Below are positions 1 to 10,988 of a stretch of 64,000 nucleotides of DNA, piece by piece. Location: positions 55,001-119,000 of the forward strand of contig JABUQX010021126.1 in assembly GCA_015478945.1 (NCBI GenBank), given 5' to 3'. A program made the translations under genes and the position numbers. The stretch is from Trachelipus rathkii. Lineage: Eukaryota; Arthropoda; Malacostraca; Isopoda; Trachelipodidae. Position 1 is the first letter of the stretch; the number at the start of each line of letters is the position of its first letter. A model generated the notes under the pieces. That model worked only from the letters and a program-made list of their open reading frames with translations. It was not told the DNA's origin and searched no databases.

Positions 1-2964
1 AGGATAGCATTACGGACTCTAGCCTTGAAATTTATGATGTTGATACGGACATGTATATATAATAATAAAATATATTATACCAATACTTTCACTTTTTTCA
101 AACATTTGAATTTTGGAAAATGAATAAATTTATATTATATATTTATTTATTATACTCATTACTGTAAATCACATATTACAAATTTTTCTAAGTTAGCTTG
201 TATATAGTCGCGAGATTGCATACGTTATTATACACTTAGATAATTTTATGTATATATACTCATAAGTGAAATAAGTTTATTAATAAAAATTTTAAATTTT
301 ATTTTTTTTTATTTAAAATTTTGATTTCCAGAACAAATCCAAAATCTATTGTCATTATACAAAGAAATTAATTATTAAGTAAATATTCCTCTTCCTCACC
401 ACTTATAACATATGCCTTATATACTGTAATATTTCATCCAGTTAGCAGAACAGGATAAAAATTATCAATAGTAGTATGCAATTTTTGTATTTCAAAATTC
501 ATCACAATAAAAATGGTTTTGGAATTAGATCACGCCTATGAGTACACATTAAAACTTACAAAAATAGATATAAAATCTTATATAATATATATATACCTCT
601 TGACTTTTATGTTAAGGTTAAATTGGGATCTAATATCATATATATACATATTATTCAACTTGAGTCATTTCTGAATAAAATAATTCTGGTAAATTTGTAA
701 TAATCGAAAAATATATGTCAATAATAACATTGGAGGTTATTTTTTAGAATAATATAATTTTAAAATTCTGAAAGAATGATTATCAGTTCAACTAGATCAT
801 AGAAAAACACCTGAAAACAACGTTTTAAGAGGTGAAATAAAAAAAAGCTCACTATGAGTTTTGGTAGTTTATAGGGCAAATGGTGATAATTACCGTAAAT
901 TTTTGTTTCCATTTTTTTTAGAGTGAGGAGTTGAAAAATATGTAGTATAGTCGTATGCCTTTAGAAATAAGTTTACATAATATATCTCACTTGAAGATAA
1001 ATAAATTCTGTGTAGTGATTTTTTTTAACATATATATAACAGAGAACATAGTAGCTGAAACTTTTGTGTAAAACTCAACTAAATTATTAATATGGTTATA
1101 TAGATAATATATATAAATAATAACATATAAATATTAATATGAGATATTTAGCTAGTAAGGTATCAAGTCTATTATAGTAGGGGAACATAAATATATGTAT
1201 CAGAGTGTAGAATATATTCTCAAAGGATTTCAGGCTGTTTACTTAAGAAATTGTTACTCCAGTAAATGCAGTAATATATTAATTAAATAATTTATAAATT
1301 TTGATTCTTAATATAGGATTATCTGTAAAAGATATATGTGACTCTATTTACCTCAAATTTTTAATTGTTAATACTGAAAATAGTTTAATATATATGTGTA
1401 TTAATTAGTTCTAGTCAGTTTACATCTCGGTGGCAAGGTGAATTATAATAACTTCTAGTTAACAATAAATTAAACTAGTGTAAATGCATCACTTAAAATC
1501 ACTATAAAGAATTGTGAGTCCATAATATATACTATAAGTGGTCCATTACCAATATGTAATTCCTTCAATTAAGTACATAAAATAACAATTTCAAAAGTAT
1601 ATATTTTTATCTGCAGTTATCTTATCTCTAGAATATTATTATAGAGTAAGAAGTCAAGTTAGTAAAAGAACGTAAAGCCCTTATGTGGTCTCTAAGGACT
1701 AGTTAAGAATATTTTGTAGTTATATATTATATTCATTGTCTCTATGTTTTCTAAAAGTTATATTATGAAATAAGCATCAATGATTATGATCTTAATAAAA
1801 AATTTATTGCATTAAGTCTCTAATAATAGTATCTATTCTAAGAAAATGCACTTACTTAATTGGGCACATAAGCAAAATCAAACTTACTATGTATGTAAGT
1901 CTAAAGACATACAATAATTATTGATATATGTAGTGAGAGAATACTACGTGAGTTAGATCATTTATGGAAAAATATTAGATAGCAAAATTACTTCTCACAT
2001 ATACGTCAAATTATCACAGATTAACAAAGTTTTTATATATTATAAAACTTATATGTATATATATACGTATATATATTATTAATATTATCTATATAATATA
2101 TTTTAATAGAAAGATTGATAATAGACACATATTAAACCTTTTTATGAATAATTTGAGTGTATTTTCATAATAAAACTCTTTGAAATTTAAATGACAGATA
2201 ACTATACTTCAGTTATATTCTATTAGCTATATATTATAAACAATGTTAATTAAGTTTATATTTACATTTTATTATGCACTACCTTGCATAGCATTTTTAA
2301 GCAGAGCTATACTGAATATGTAAAAGTTGCAAAGAAAGGCTACAAAACTGGTAGAATAAATATACTTTTAGATTTTATTTCCTCACTTATTGATTTATAG
2401 AACAAAATTAATTACAATTCAATAAGCATTTATAGACTTAACTGAAGTGGAAAATGAAAATAATTAATATAGGTAAACATTTATTTAAGTATTTATCATA
2501 ACTATTTTTATTAATTCGTAGAAAAACAGCTGCTTATTATATACGTGTTAGCTTCTCACTAAGTACTTTAGTGTAACAGCAGTTTCAGTATATATGTAAT
2601 TTATTAGAAGTTAACATTACATCTGCAAACCACTGAAAGGTATCATTATTCAAGTCTAAAGTTATAATAAAAATACTTATTTTTAAAGAAACACAAAAAA
2701 GGCTAAGTGCATTGGCTTTATTAACCATTGAGAAAATGAAACATGTCATACTCTTGATCTGAAAGAGTGTTATATAATTTCATACGGCAATATAGAGCTA
2801 ACAATAACTATATTTTGGTATAATATATAAAGCCATTCATATATATAGTATATATAACTTCTGAATTAACTTTGATACAAGCTCGAGTAAACAGATTTTA
2901 ACTATATATAAATTTTTAGTGATTAAGTTAATTAATTCTATTATATTCTATAATAATAATAATT
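1..2964. other. AT-rich stretch without a recognisable gene
   Basis: No open frame of useful length, RNA gene or repeat family is recognisable on either strand. The DNA is strongly AT-rich with many short TATA runs and scattered homopolymers. Stops are dense in all frames, as expected for intergenic or deep intronic DNA of an AT-rich animal genome. Confidence 0.6.
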
Positions 2965-3372
2965 TTCTTATATATATATATTAATATATATACTATATAT
3001 TAATATATATATAATATATATATATATATTATATATTATATATTATTTCATATATATATAATAAATTATTATTAAATATATTATATATATATGATATATT
3101 TATACTATATATATATATATTATATATTATATTAATATATATATATATATTATATTTATTATTATATATAATATATATATATATATATCATATATATTAT
3201 ATATATATATATTATATATATATATATATATATTATTATATATATATATTATATCTTATATATATATATTATATATCTATTTATAATATAATATAATATG
3301 TATATATATAATATTATATATATATGTAATATTATATTAATATATAGATATATTATAATATCAATTATAACT
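2965..3372. repeat. TA-dinucleotide-rich low-complexity satellite
   Basis: About 400 bases consist almost only of A and T, mainly interrupted (TA)n runs joined by TATTA and TATAATA units. The tract is imperfect throughout, so it is an old or error-containing microsatellite rather than a clean one. It ends at a short G-rich motif (TGGAGGGGAGGGGG, from 3391). Confidence 0.85.
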
Positions 3373-4020
3373 AGATTGATACTTATTTTTTGGAGGGGAG
3401 GGGGAAATTAGATATTAATGACATAATGTAAAATATGATATAATATTATATAACTATTTGAGTGATAAGCAGAATGTAAATAAGAATGTTTTTATATATT
3501 GTGAGAATTTATTAACTTTTGTACTCAATAAAAAGTATGAAAATAGTCTTTTAATCATATATATATATATATATGATAATATATATTTTTTTCCTTTTAT
3601 AAGTGAAATTTATAACTCATTTTTTAAACATAATTACTTTATTCCAATAATGTCATTATATATTTTTATGCAATAATATATATATATCTAATTTCTTACA
3701 TAATAAATAATATATCTAAATTATATTATATGTATAAATTGTTTGTTTTTGCAATATATTATAAACTTTTATATATATTACTAAATATATATAACATCAA
3801 TATTCTATAATACGTGTTATAATAAATATTTATATATATATTTAATGGTATATAATATAGTATATATATTTAAAAGTTTTATTAGAAATTAAAATTAGCT
3901 AAACTAAATAGATATTTTGAGTTAAATTTTATAGATAAAAAAAAAATATTATAACTTTGCTTCACCTTTTCAAGGATAGAAGTACTGATAATTAAATAGT
4001 TGCAATACGTATAGGGTGCA
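3373..4020. other. AT-rich stretch, no gene
   Basis: Composition resembles the flanking satellite but with more mixed sequence. A 72-codon frame opens at 3458 from a TTG codon. It is made of Ile, Tyr, Phe and Asn, as expected from AT-rich DNA, and shows no domain. I do not regard it as a gene. Confidence 0.5.
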
Positions 4021-4640
4021 TAGTGGATATTAATATGATCGAAAATAATTTCGATCCGGATCCGACTTACCGACTTATATATATATTAACTCAGTACTTA
4101 TATATATATATATTCCGACTTTATCCGATACCTCTTATTTGAAATTCAAATCCTGGATTTTTCGACTTTACCTGATCTATACCACTTAAAACATAAAATT
4201 TTAATTATGTACTAGTATAACTTATGCGTGGGGGCCCTCCCATTTTCCATTTTTGGCGGGGGGGGGCCCTCTACTGACTCTTAGTTTAGGCATGTATTAT
4301 TAATATATTATATTATTATACTACTAGACTTATACTCACTACTTGAAACAATAAATATTTCTCTACTTTCGCCTCTCAGGATTATATTTATATATATATA
4401 TATTATATTATATTATATATATATATTCCTACGACTTATATATATATTGACGAGAAAATGGCCATGGGCACTTTTATAAAATTACTCAAGGTCTGGAAGC
4501 AATTAATTTAACTCGAGTTTTTATGACTTTACCTATCTCTTTTTCCCGTTTTTAACGATACCGACCACCACCTTCTTTTTCGCCTTTTTTTATTTTTTAG
4601 TAATTGGTACCTACACTCCGACTATCGACACGCAGTCTTT
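4021..4640. repeat. Degenerate CCGACTT-motif patch, possible hAT-type transposon remnant
   Basis: A short motif recurs imperfectly: CCGACTTACCGACTT at 4062-4076, TCCGACTTTATCCGAT near 4114, TCGACTTTACCTGAT near 4162, ACGACTTA near 4431, ATGACTTTACCTAT near 4523, and ACTCCGACTAT near 4616. It is mixed with TA tracts and a G/C homopolymer patch (4228-4272). Reiterated ACTCCGACT-like motifs are common in subterminal regions of arthropod hAT elements (family knowledge). No terminal inverted repeat or transposase was identified here, so the assignment is tentative. Confidence 0.25.
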
Positions 4641-6239
4641 CCAATCATGCTACGATCAATATAGTTCTGATATCTGCAAATTCGATGTTAGTTTATAGTC
4701 TTACATTTCAACGCTGTTCAGGACCATAAATAGTTATCATTTTTTTCTTTGTATCAAGCTATTTTTGTGTGTGTGTCAAGCGCTTCTTAAAACTTCGGTG
4801 TGTGATGTTTGTAGTAGCACGACACACTATTAAGTAAACGAATGTATGTAACATGTTGTCACAAGAAAGTTCTTAAATATCTTAATTACTAAAGGTAAAA
4901 TTTTGTGAGTATTCGTAAAATACCCCGTAAAGACTTCGCATACGAGACTGTACGCAGATATCACAGATACGCTCGCATATACTTTACACTCTAAAGGTTG
5001 AAGACTGAGTCTTTTATTCCTGGGAATATCGCCGTATCCGCTATGGTTTTGCTCACATTCCGCAGTTTAATTATGCAAAGCAATAAGAATTGTGGGTTCT
5101 GTGTGAACTTACTTTGTAGAAATAGTACTATTCATTTTCTTTGTAATATTATATAGTGAACTAATGTTCCTCAATTTTATGTACAAGCTGACATAGAAAT
5201 AGTTTGCATACTGTGATGACATCGTGTGCTTGGGCTAGTATCAATTCGAGGAACTCGTTTGCTATTGGTATGTTTTATAGGACGATAAGAAGTAAGTGGT
5301 TTCTTCAAATGCGTGTGGTCACCAGCAGGTCCAATTTGTTGCTACGCGAAACTAATAGAAAGAGCTTTCTAAATGTTTACAAGTCCGTTTTCGTGGTAGT
5401 TTGAATAATCTCCTATTATCGTGTCACGTATGTCCTCGAAACTAATAGCGAAGCACCTTTAAGGTTGAGCACGGAGGACCTTGCTAGCCCATAAAAATCA
5501 ATAGTTTTTTTCATATTATTGGGGTAAATAGGTGATGATAATAGATAGATTTTCTACATTGTTAAATTTCTTCGTGTTATCATCTATATTTTTTTTTAAG
5601 TGTTCCAGTAAATTGTTTCGGTCTTTTGTAATTATAGTTTTGTTCTAACTGGTGAATGACTAGCTTCACATTAATTCTAATATACTATATATCTAGAAAG
5701 ATTCTTATTGTTTGTATACCTAGTAACTAAGATTTTATATTCACTTCACTTTTGCAACGATGAAAAAGCTGTGCTATAAATTACGTATATCTGAATCATG
5801 TATAATTTATATTAATAAAGTAAGTTTATAGTGACTTTTATGCATAATAAGGTGATCAGTAATATAAAGCTATACTAATTGTACTGAAGATATAGATAAT
5901 AGTAATTTTCAAAAATCTAGCAAAACGATTACTCAGTATTACTGCAGTACGTTAACTATTTCTTGGATTACCTATGATTACAGTAATAACCATAATATAT
6001 TACTTTGATAACTCCACTTGAGTGTTTATCATTTACTCAAAGGGTTATTAAAATTTATTTGTATATTACTATTGGATGCATGAATATAATGCTTTTAGCT
6101 CTAATATAGCGAAATTTTCATCAATGCCAATAAAAAAGAAATAGATTGCAATGATAAACAGTACATCTAGGTTATTTATTTACTTTACTTCGCTGTATAG
6201 ACAGTGAGAGTGCCAAGATCGCAGCTTGATGCAAGATGA
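4641..6239. other. Unassigned mixed-composition DNA
   Basis: Less AT-rich than the first 4 kb but without a supported gene. An open frame of 66 codons (5204-5404, plus) has no recognisable motif. The 11-mer GAAACTAATAG appears near 5348 and again near 5439, but I see no longer repeat unit. Confidence 0.45.
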
Positions 6240-6340
6240 GAATTTCTTTTCCGGTGTGGGGGAGGGTTTGGCTGCACCAGGCATCATGCCGCTCCTGGCT
6301 ACGTTCCCTGTGGCTTCCTGCCACCTTGTTATCGAAAGAT
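6240..6340. other. Short GC-rich island
   Basis: A roughly 100-bp patch with GTGGGGGAGGG followed by GC-balanced sequence stands out from AT-rich flanks. It could be a fragment of an unrecognised mobile element or an exon. No frame gives a recognisable protein motif. Confidence 0.35.
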
Positions 6341-6479
6341 TATCTAATAGACAGAAAACTCTTTGGAATGGTATAATAGATCTATACTATATATTGTTTG
6401 ATTAGGCGTTGATAATTTGAATTTATATATTAAAAGTTCTTTGTTCGACATCTTGCAAGAATCGACAGGGGAGATTTAG

Positions 6480-9400
6480 TTGCTTTTAGGAATAAAAGGT
6501 TAGTGCGATAGATTGCTAGACGCGGTGATTCAAACAGAAACTAAGTTTTGGATAGGAAAGAGGTGGAAGATGAATTTTTGGAGAATACAAGGGTGTGTTT
6601 CGGGGGTGAACGACGAGAGTGTAGGCGAGGATAGGGGTGGGAATAGTTTTGAGAAAACGAGATCGTGGGAATATAGGGTGGAGACCTCTGTTTGTAATCC
6701 ACAGGGTGAGTGTGAGGATTTTGGTGGCTCAGCAATCATAAGTGCAATTACGTTGGTGGACGAAGAAAAGAGAAGCAAACGGAAATGTGGGTTTTTGTAT
6801 GTGCGTACGCACTATAGATGAAAAGGTGGGTGGCGAAGGAGGTGTGAGAAGATAAGGTTTGTGGATAGATTATAGAAATGAATTGCTCGAGATAAAATGT
6901 TGTGTGAGGGTAAATTATAAAATTTTTGTTCTATTTGTGAGATTCATTGAGTATATGTCACATGGTAGTGGGTTATTGGAGGTTGGGAGGTCGCGGAAGT
7001 AATATTAATAAGTGCTATCCTTTTTCATAGAGAGTGGTAGTGGGATGGGATGCTGGGGAAAGGAGTAGAGTTGGTGGGTAATGTGGACGAAAGATAGATT
7101 GATGTATGTGTGGTGGTGTCGACGTATAATTTCATTAGTTCGGGCGCGAAGAATGTGTTATCTGAGATATATAGAGGAGTTACTATAAAGTATAATATAT
7201 ATACATGGAATGAATAGTTGATAATACGGGGGTGAGGAAAGGTACGTTCTAGATTTTAGTTAGTGTGTTAAATGGTAATATATATATGATATATATACTA
7301 GGCGTAAGGTATTAGATAGATTATTATATTATGTAAATTATATGTATTTTAGAGGGGCGGGTAGGGTGGAGATTTCGATCAAAACTATATTTGGTGTGCT
7401 ATTGCCTAGGTGCTATATAATGTATAGGTAGGATATAGGTAGTAGGGTGGGTAGAGTAGAGTTGATGGTTTAGGACAGAGCTCGCGCGGAGAGAAAAGAG
7501 AGGACGATATGTGTGATAGTGATCAGCGCGTGGAAAATCATATGGTGATGTGCATAGTACGTCGTGTGGTCGTTGAGTTTTATGGGGAGCACGAATACTT
7601 CTGAGAGGACCTAGGATGGCGAACGTAAAGACAGTAGTGATGTGGTAGAGAACAGAGCATTGGTTCGGTTTTCGGTTGCGACAGTGGGGATGTTTGGTAC
7701 CGATCGGCAGACTATATTCACGTAGAGCTAGAGTATTTAAATGAAGTGCTAGAAGGGTATTGCTGGAGGGTAGGTAAAGATTGTGTGGTGGTCGTGCAAG
7801 ACGCATGAAGTATATGGAAGGTAATGAATTAGGATTTGTGTGTAATTGGTTATGTTTGCGATAAGTGATTTTTAAATTTGCGCGTGGTGTAATCCGGAAA
7901 AAACGGAGGCATTATGGTGAAATGGTTGGAGAAGTGGAGAGAAGATAAGTTGGGGGACTCAAGTAGAAGGAATTGAGAGTGGAAGCAAAGAGGGCTGGTG
8001 ACGAGGGCGAAAGAAGAGCAAAAGGGGATGGTGTAGAAGAGTGTGACCGGAAAAATTTTGAAAGGGGAGTAAGATGCTGTTTGGAAAGAAGTTAATAAAA
8101 AAGGAAGAAGAAGGAGGCGGCTAGATGGGGGTACGAGTGATAAGGGCATGGCAATAGAGGTCGCGGGGGAGCTGGATAAGGAGGAAGATGTTGACTTAAA
8201 GGCGGCTCGAGGTGAGGTGTAGGAGAGAGGTAAACTATCATAAGCAAAATGGAACTTAGTGGCTGAGAGGGTGTTGGGCGTGTAAGGCGGAAGATATAGT
8301 GCAAGCAACTATGTGGACAGGGAAAATGAAGTTGGGTTGCGAGAAGGAGACTACGCGTGTGAGGATGCAAATATTGATAACTTGAAGGTGAGCGAATTAT
8401 TAGGAAACTGTGCTAGACTGCAATATTCTGATAGTGTATAATAAAGGTAGATAGTATCATAGTTTCTGGTGATTAGGTTGTGATGAGATGGAAAATTGTG
8501 ATTGCAGAAGGAGGTTTTAAGAGGTATGGAGGTAATGGCTGTATAGATTGTATAAACAATATGTATTGGAGTAGATGGTATTGAAGGTACACAGGATTGT
8601 GGTATAAGTGAATGGTTTATGTTATATTGGTTCCTACTGATAACTAAGGGGATAAAGGGGAATTTAAGGTATGGATTGGTGGAAATTTAATATATATACC
8701 TGAAGTGATATATTGTCTTTTAATGTATATATGGTAGGTATATATAGTAAAGTTGATACGGAAGATATACTGATTGAGAGAAGTTAAGTTATAGGTTTTA
8801 TAACGTGGAGTGAGGTGAACATAAGAATGGGTGATAAGATACTATAAGGATAGGTTTTAGGTGAGGGTAAAGAGGGATAGTTAGTTGAATTCAAGTTGTT
8901 TATCTTTAAATATGATAGCTATTATGATGGAGAAAAGTTATTATAGGTGAAGGAAAGGGAAAGTGGTATGTGAGTGTTATTTTAGATTTAGAAAGAAAGC
9001 ATTGATGAATAGAGTTGAATTAGGGGTATAGAATATTTAATTGGAGGGTTGATATTATTATAGGAGGAAATGGGGTATGTAGGGGTGATAAATTTTATAG
9101 GGAAATGAGTAATTTATAAGTAGGCTTTTTTTATTATAGGAATTAATGTAAGTATAATTTGTGTGATAGTGTATAGGAGGTGAGGGGGAAAAAGATGGGG
9201 GGGGGTTTTTAGGTAGGTGAAAAGGATATAAATGTTTTTTGGGATTAGGTGTGTGGATATGAGTGCAGGGGTGTGGTAAATGTCGCCTAGTTGGCTATTA
9301 CAATATTCTGTTTATGAGTAGTTGTTTTTCTAAAGGAATGGTGTAAGGGATTAGGATATAGGGAGGGGGTTAGGAATTGAATGAATTATGGGGTAAATGA

Positions 9401-10395
9401 TTAAGATAGGGATAGTGAACATGATTAACATTACATTTATATTGTAGTGGATGATACGGTGCCTATAGGTTTTAGCGAAGAAGTAGTGACGTGCGTGAGA
9501 GGGCTTGTAGGTATTATGGTTGAAGGTGGAGTTATTGAGTAGAAATGTAGTGGACAAAAGGGTTTTATAAAATAAATCTACAGTGGATAGAGTTAAATAG
9601 TGTTATTATTTAAGTGTTTGAAGGAGGAGGAGCGTGTAGAGGAGGACGGTGTTAGGAGGTTAAGTAGGGGGTGTGTAGTATTGGAATGAAGTAAGTTTTT
9701 AGGTAATTAGTGAGATGGATAGTTGGGTATAGGTGATGGGGAGGGATTATAAAGGAGGTAAGTATAGATGACTAATAGAAATATGAGTGAATAGGATGAA
9801 GAGTTTTAGAGTGATATTGAGTCTGATGAAGAAATATATGTGAAAGGGGATCTATCACAGAATAAGATCAAAGATAAGTTTCATGGTTCGAGAATAAATC
9901 TGTTGTACCTAAGTACGTGGTATTGTTAATATATCAGGGTGTGCACGTGGGGAGTTGTATGCCTAGAGTGTACAATTGTGGCGTAAGACTTAAAATCCCC
10001 TTTATCCATCTAGATACGGAAAAGTTTGGAAGTATTTGAGATGAAGGGTTGAGAGGTTTGTTGGGGTCAGTAGAAGGGAGGAGGATTAGGAATATGGGTG
10101 GTGAGGAGAGATGTGATTGAGGAATGGTCTGGTGGGAGTAGCGGAGAAGGGAATGTTAAGATGGTATGGGCATTTAGTGAGAATGGAGGAACAGAGAGTG
10201 GTTAGAAGGTTTGGGAGGCGGAGGGGATAGGAAGGAGAGGAAGGTATATACCAAGAAGGAGGTGGATGGATGGAATAAAGGAGATGCTGGAGGAGGGAGG
10301 GATGGGGGAGGAAGAGGGTAGGGTGTTGGCGAGGGATAGAGTGGGGTGGAGGAGGTGGGTGAGGGCGAGATGAGAGGGGGGGTGAATAGGGAGGC
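6480..10395. repeat. C-depleted, G/A/T-rich strand-asymmetric block
   Basis: The top strand is strikingly poor in C for almost 4 kb. By direct reading, 9001-9265 contains a single C (at 9125), and 10261-10320 contains one. The text is a loose mixture of GGTAG, GGAGG, GATGG and TAGTGG words, like a heavily degenerate purine-rich microsatellite, but no fixed period is visible. The block ends in a purine-rich run (10174-10380). Minus-strand open frames at 7399-7806, 7850-8308, 8092-8370 and 10174-10407 are rich in Ser, Pro, Leu and Thr. They follow from scarcity of G on that strand, which suppresses TAG and TGA stops, so I do not call them genes. The composition is mirrored in opposite orientation at 38560-42600. 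Confidence 0.7.
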
Positions 10396-10640
10396 TGTAC
10401 GCACCACTACCCCGTCAAGCGGGACAAAGGTGATTGTTAATAATAATAATATAATATATATTATAATATATTAATTTAATATATATATATATATTATTTA
10501 TAATATATATAGTTCACTCAACTGTTCTAATTGCACCTTAGAAAGTTCTGCTAAGAACATTTCTTATAATATTGCTTTTTAAATATTAATTTTTTTATTG
10601 TAAATAAAATTCATTCAACGAGAAAACATTTCTCTCCTGT
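10396..10640. other. Junction with AATAAT/TA low complexity
   Basis: Strand bias switches here from C-poor to C-containing. A small inverted CCCG/CGGG pair (10412-10426 region) is followed by an AATAATAATAA run and interrupted TA repeats (about 10436-10510). CR1-like LINEs often end next to a short simple repeat, so this may include the 3' border of the neighbouring minus-strand element. I cannot fix the exact border. Confidence 0.4.
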
Positions 10641-10642
10641 TT

Positions 10643-10701
10643 CACTTATCCTTGAGAAGGAAGAATCACCAGGAAAGGCTGTCAAGAAAGCAGGATAAGT
10701 G
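10643..10701 (-). repeat. Inverted repeat in the LINE 3' tail
   Basis: CACTTATCCT (10643-10652) and AGGATAAGTG (10692-10701) are perfect 10-bp inverted copies separated by 39 bases. They lie beyond the ORF2 stop on the downstream side of the minus-strand LINE. Some LINEs need a 3' stem-loop for recognition by their own reverse transcriptase (family knowledge), so a role as such a structure is possible but unproven. Confidence 0.45.
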
Positions 10702-10988
10702 CCTATCGAAGCGAATCATAAAAGACATAAAGACTAAGAATATAGAGAATAAAAAGCACATGGGCCTATCGAGCTGTCCCAGCCAACCCACCACCCAAAC
10801 ATGCTGCAAATCCACAAAGCACCATAGGGCTTGTCAATTTGTTGTAACTCCAATTGGCTTAGTCAAACTAATGATATATAAATATGAACCCAACCATCCA
10901 CATGCATTAATACCTAAGTTATGGTCACATGCCATCTAACTAACTAAATCACAACTAAAAACCCGCCAATTTTGGCTTCGTCCAATAT

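Noticed and set aside
7399..8370. Minus-strand open frames of 92-152 codons
   Set aside because: They fall in the C-depleted block, where the minus strand has little G and therefore few TAG/TGA stops. The peptides are Ser/Pro/Leu/Thr-rich with no domain and overlap each other in different frames.
10652..10939. 95-codon plus-strand frame over the LINE tail
   Set aside because: It runs antisense to the LINE 3' region and has no motif; best seen as a shadow.
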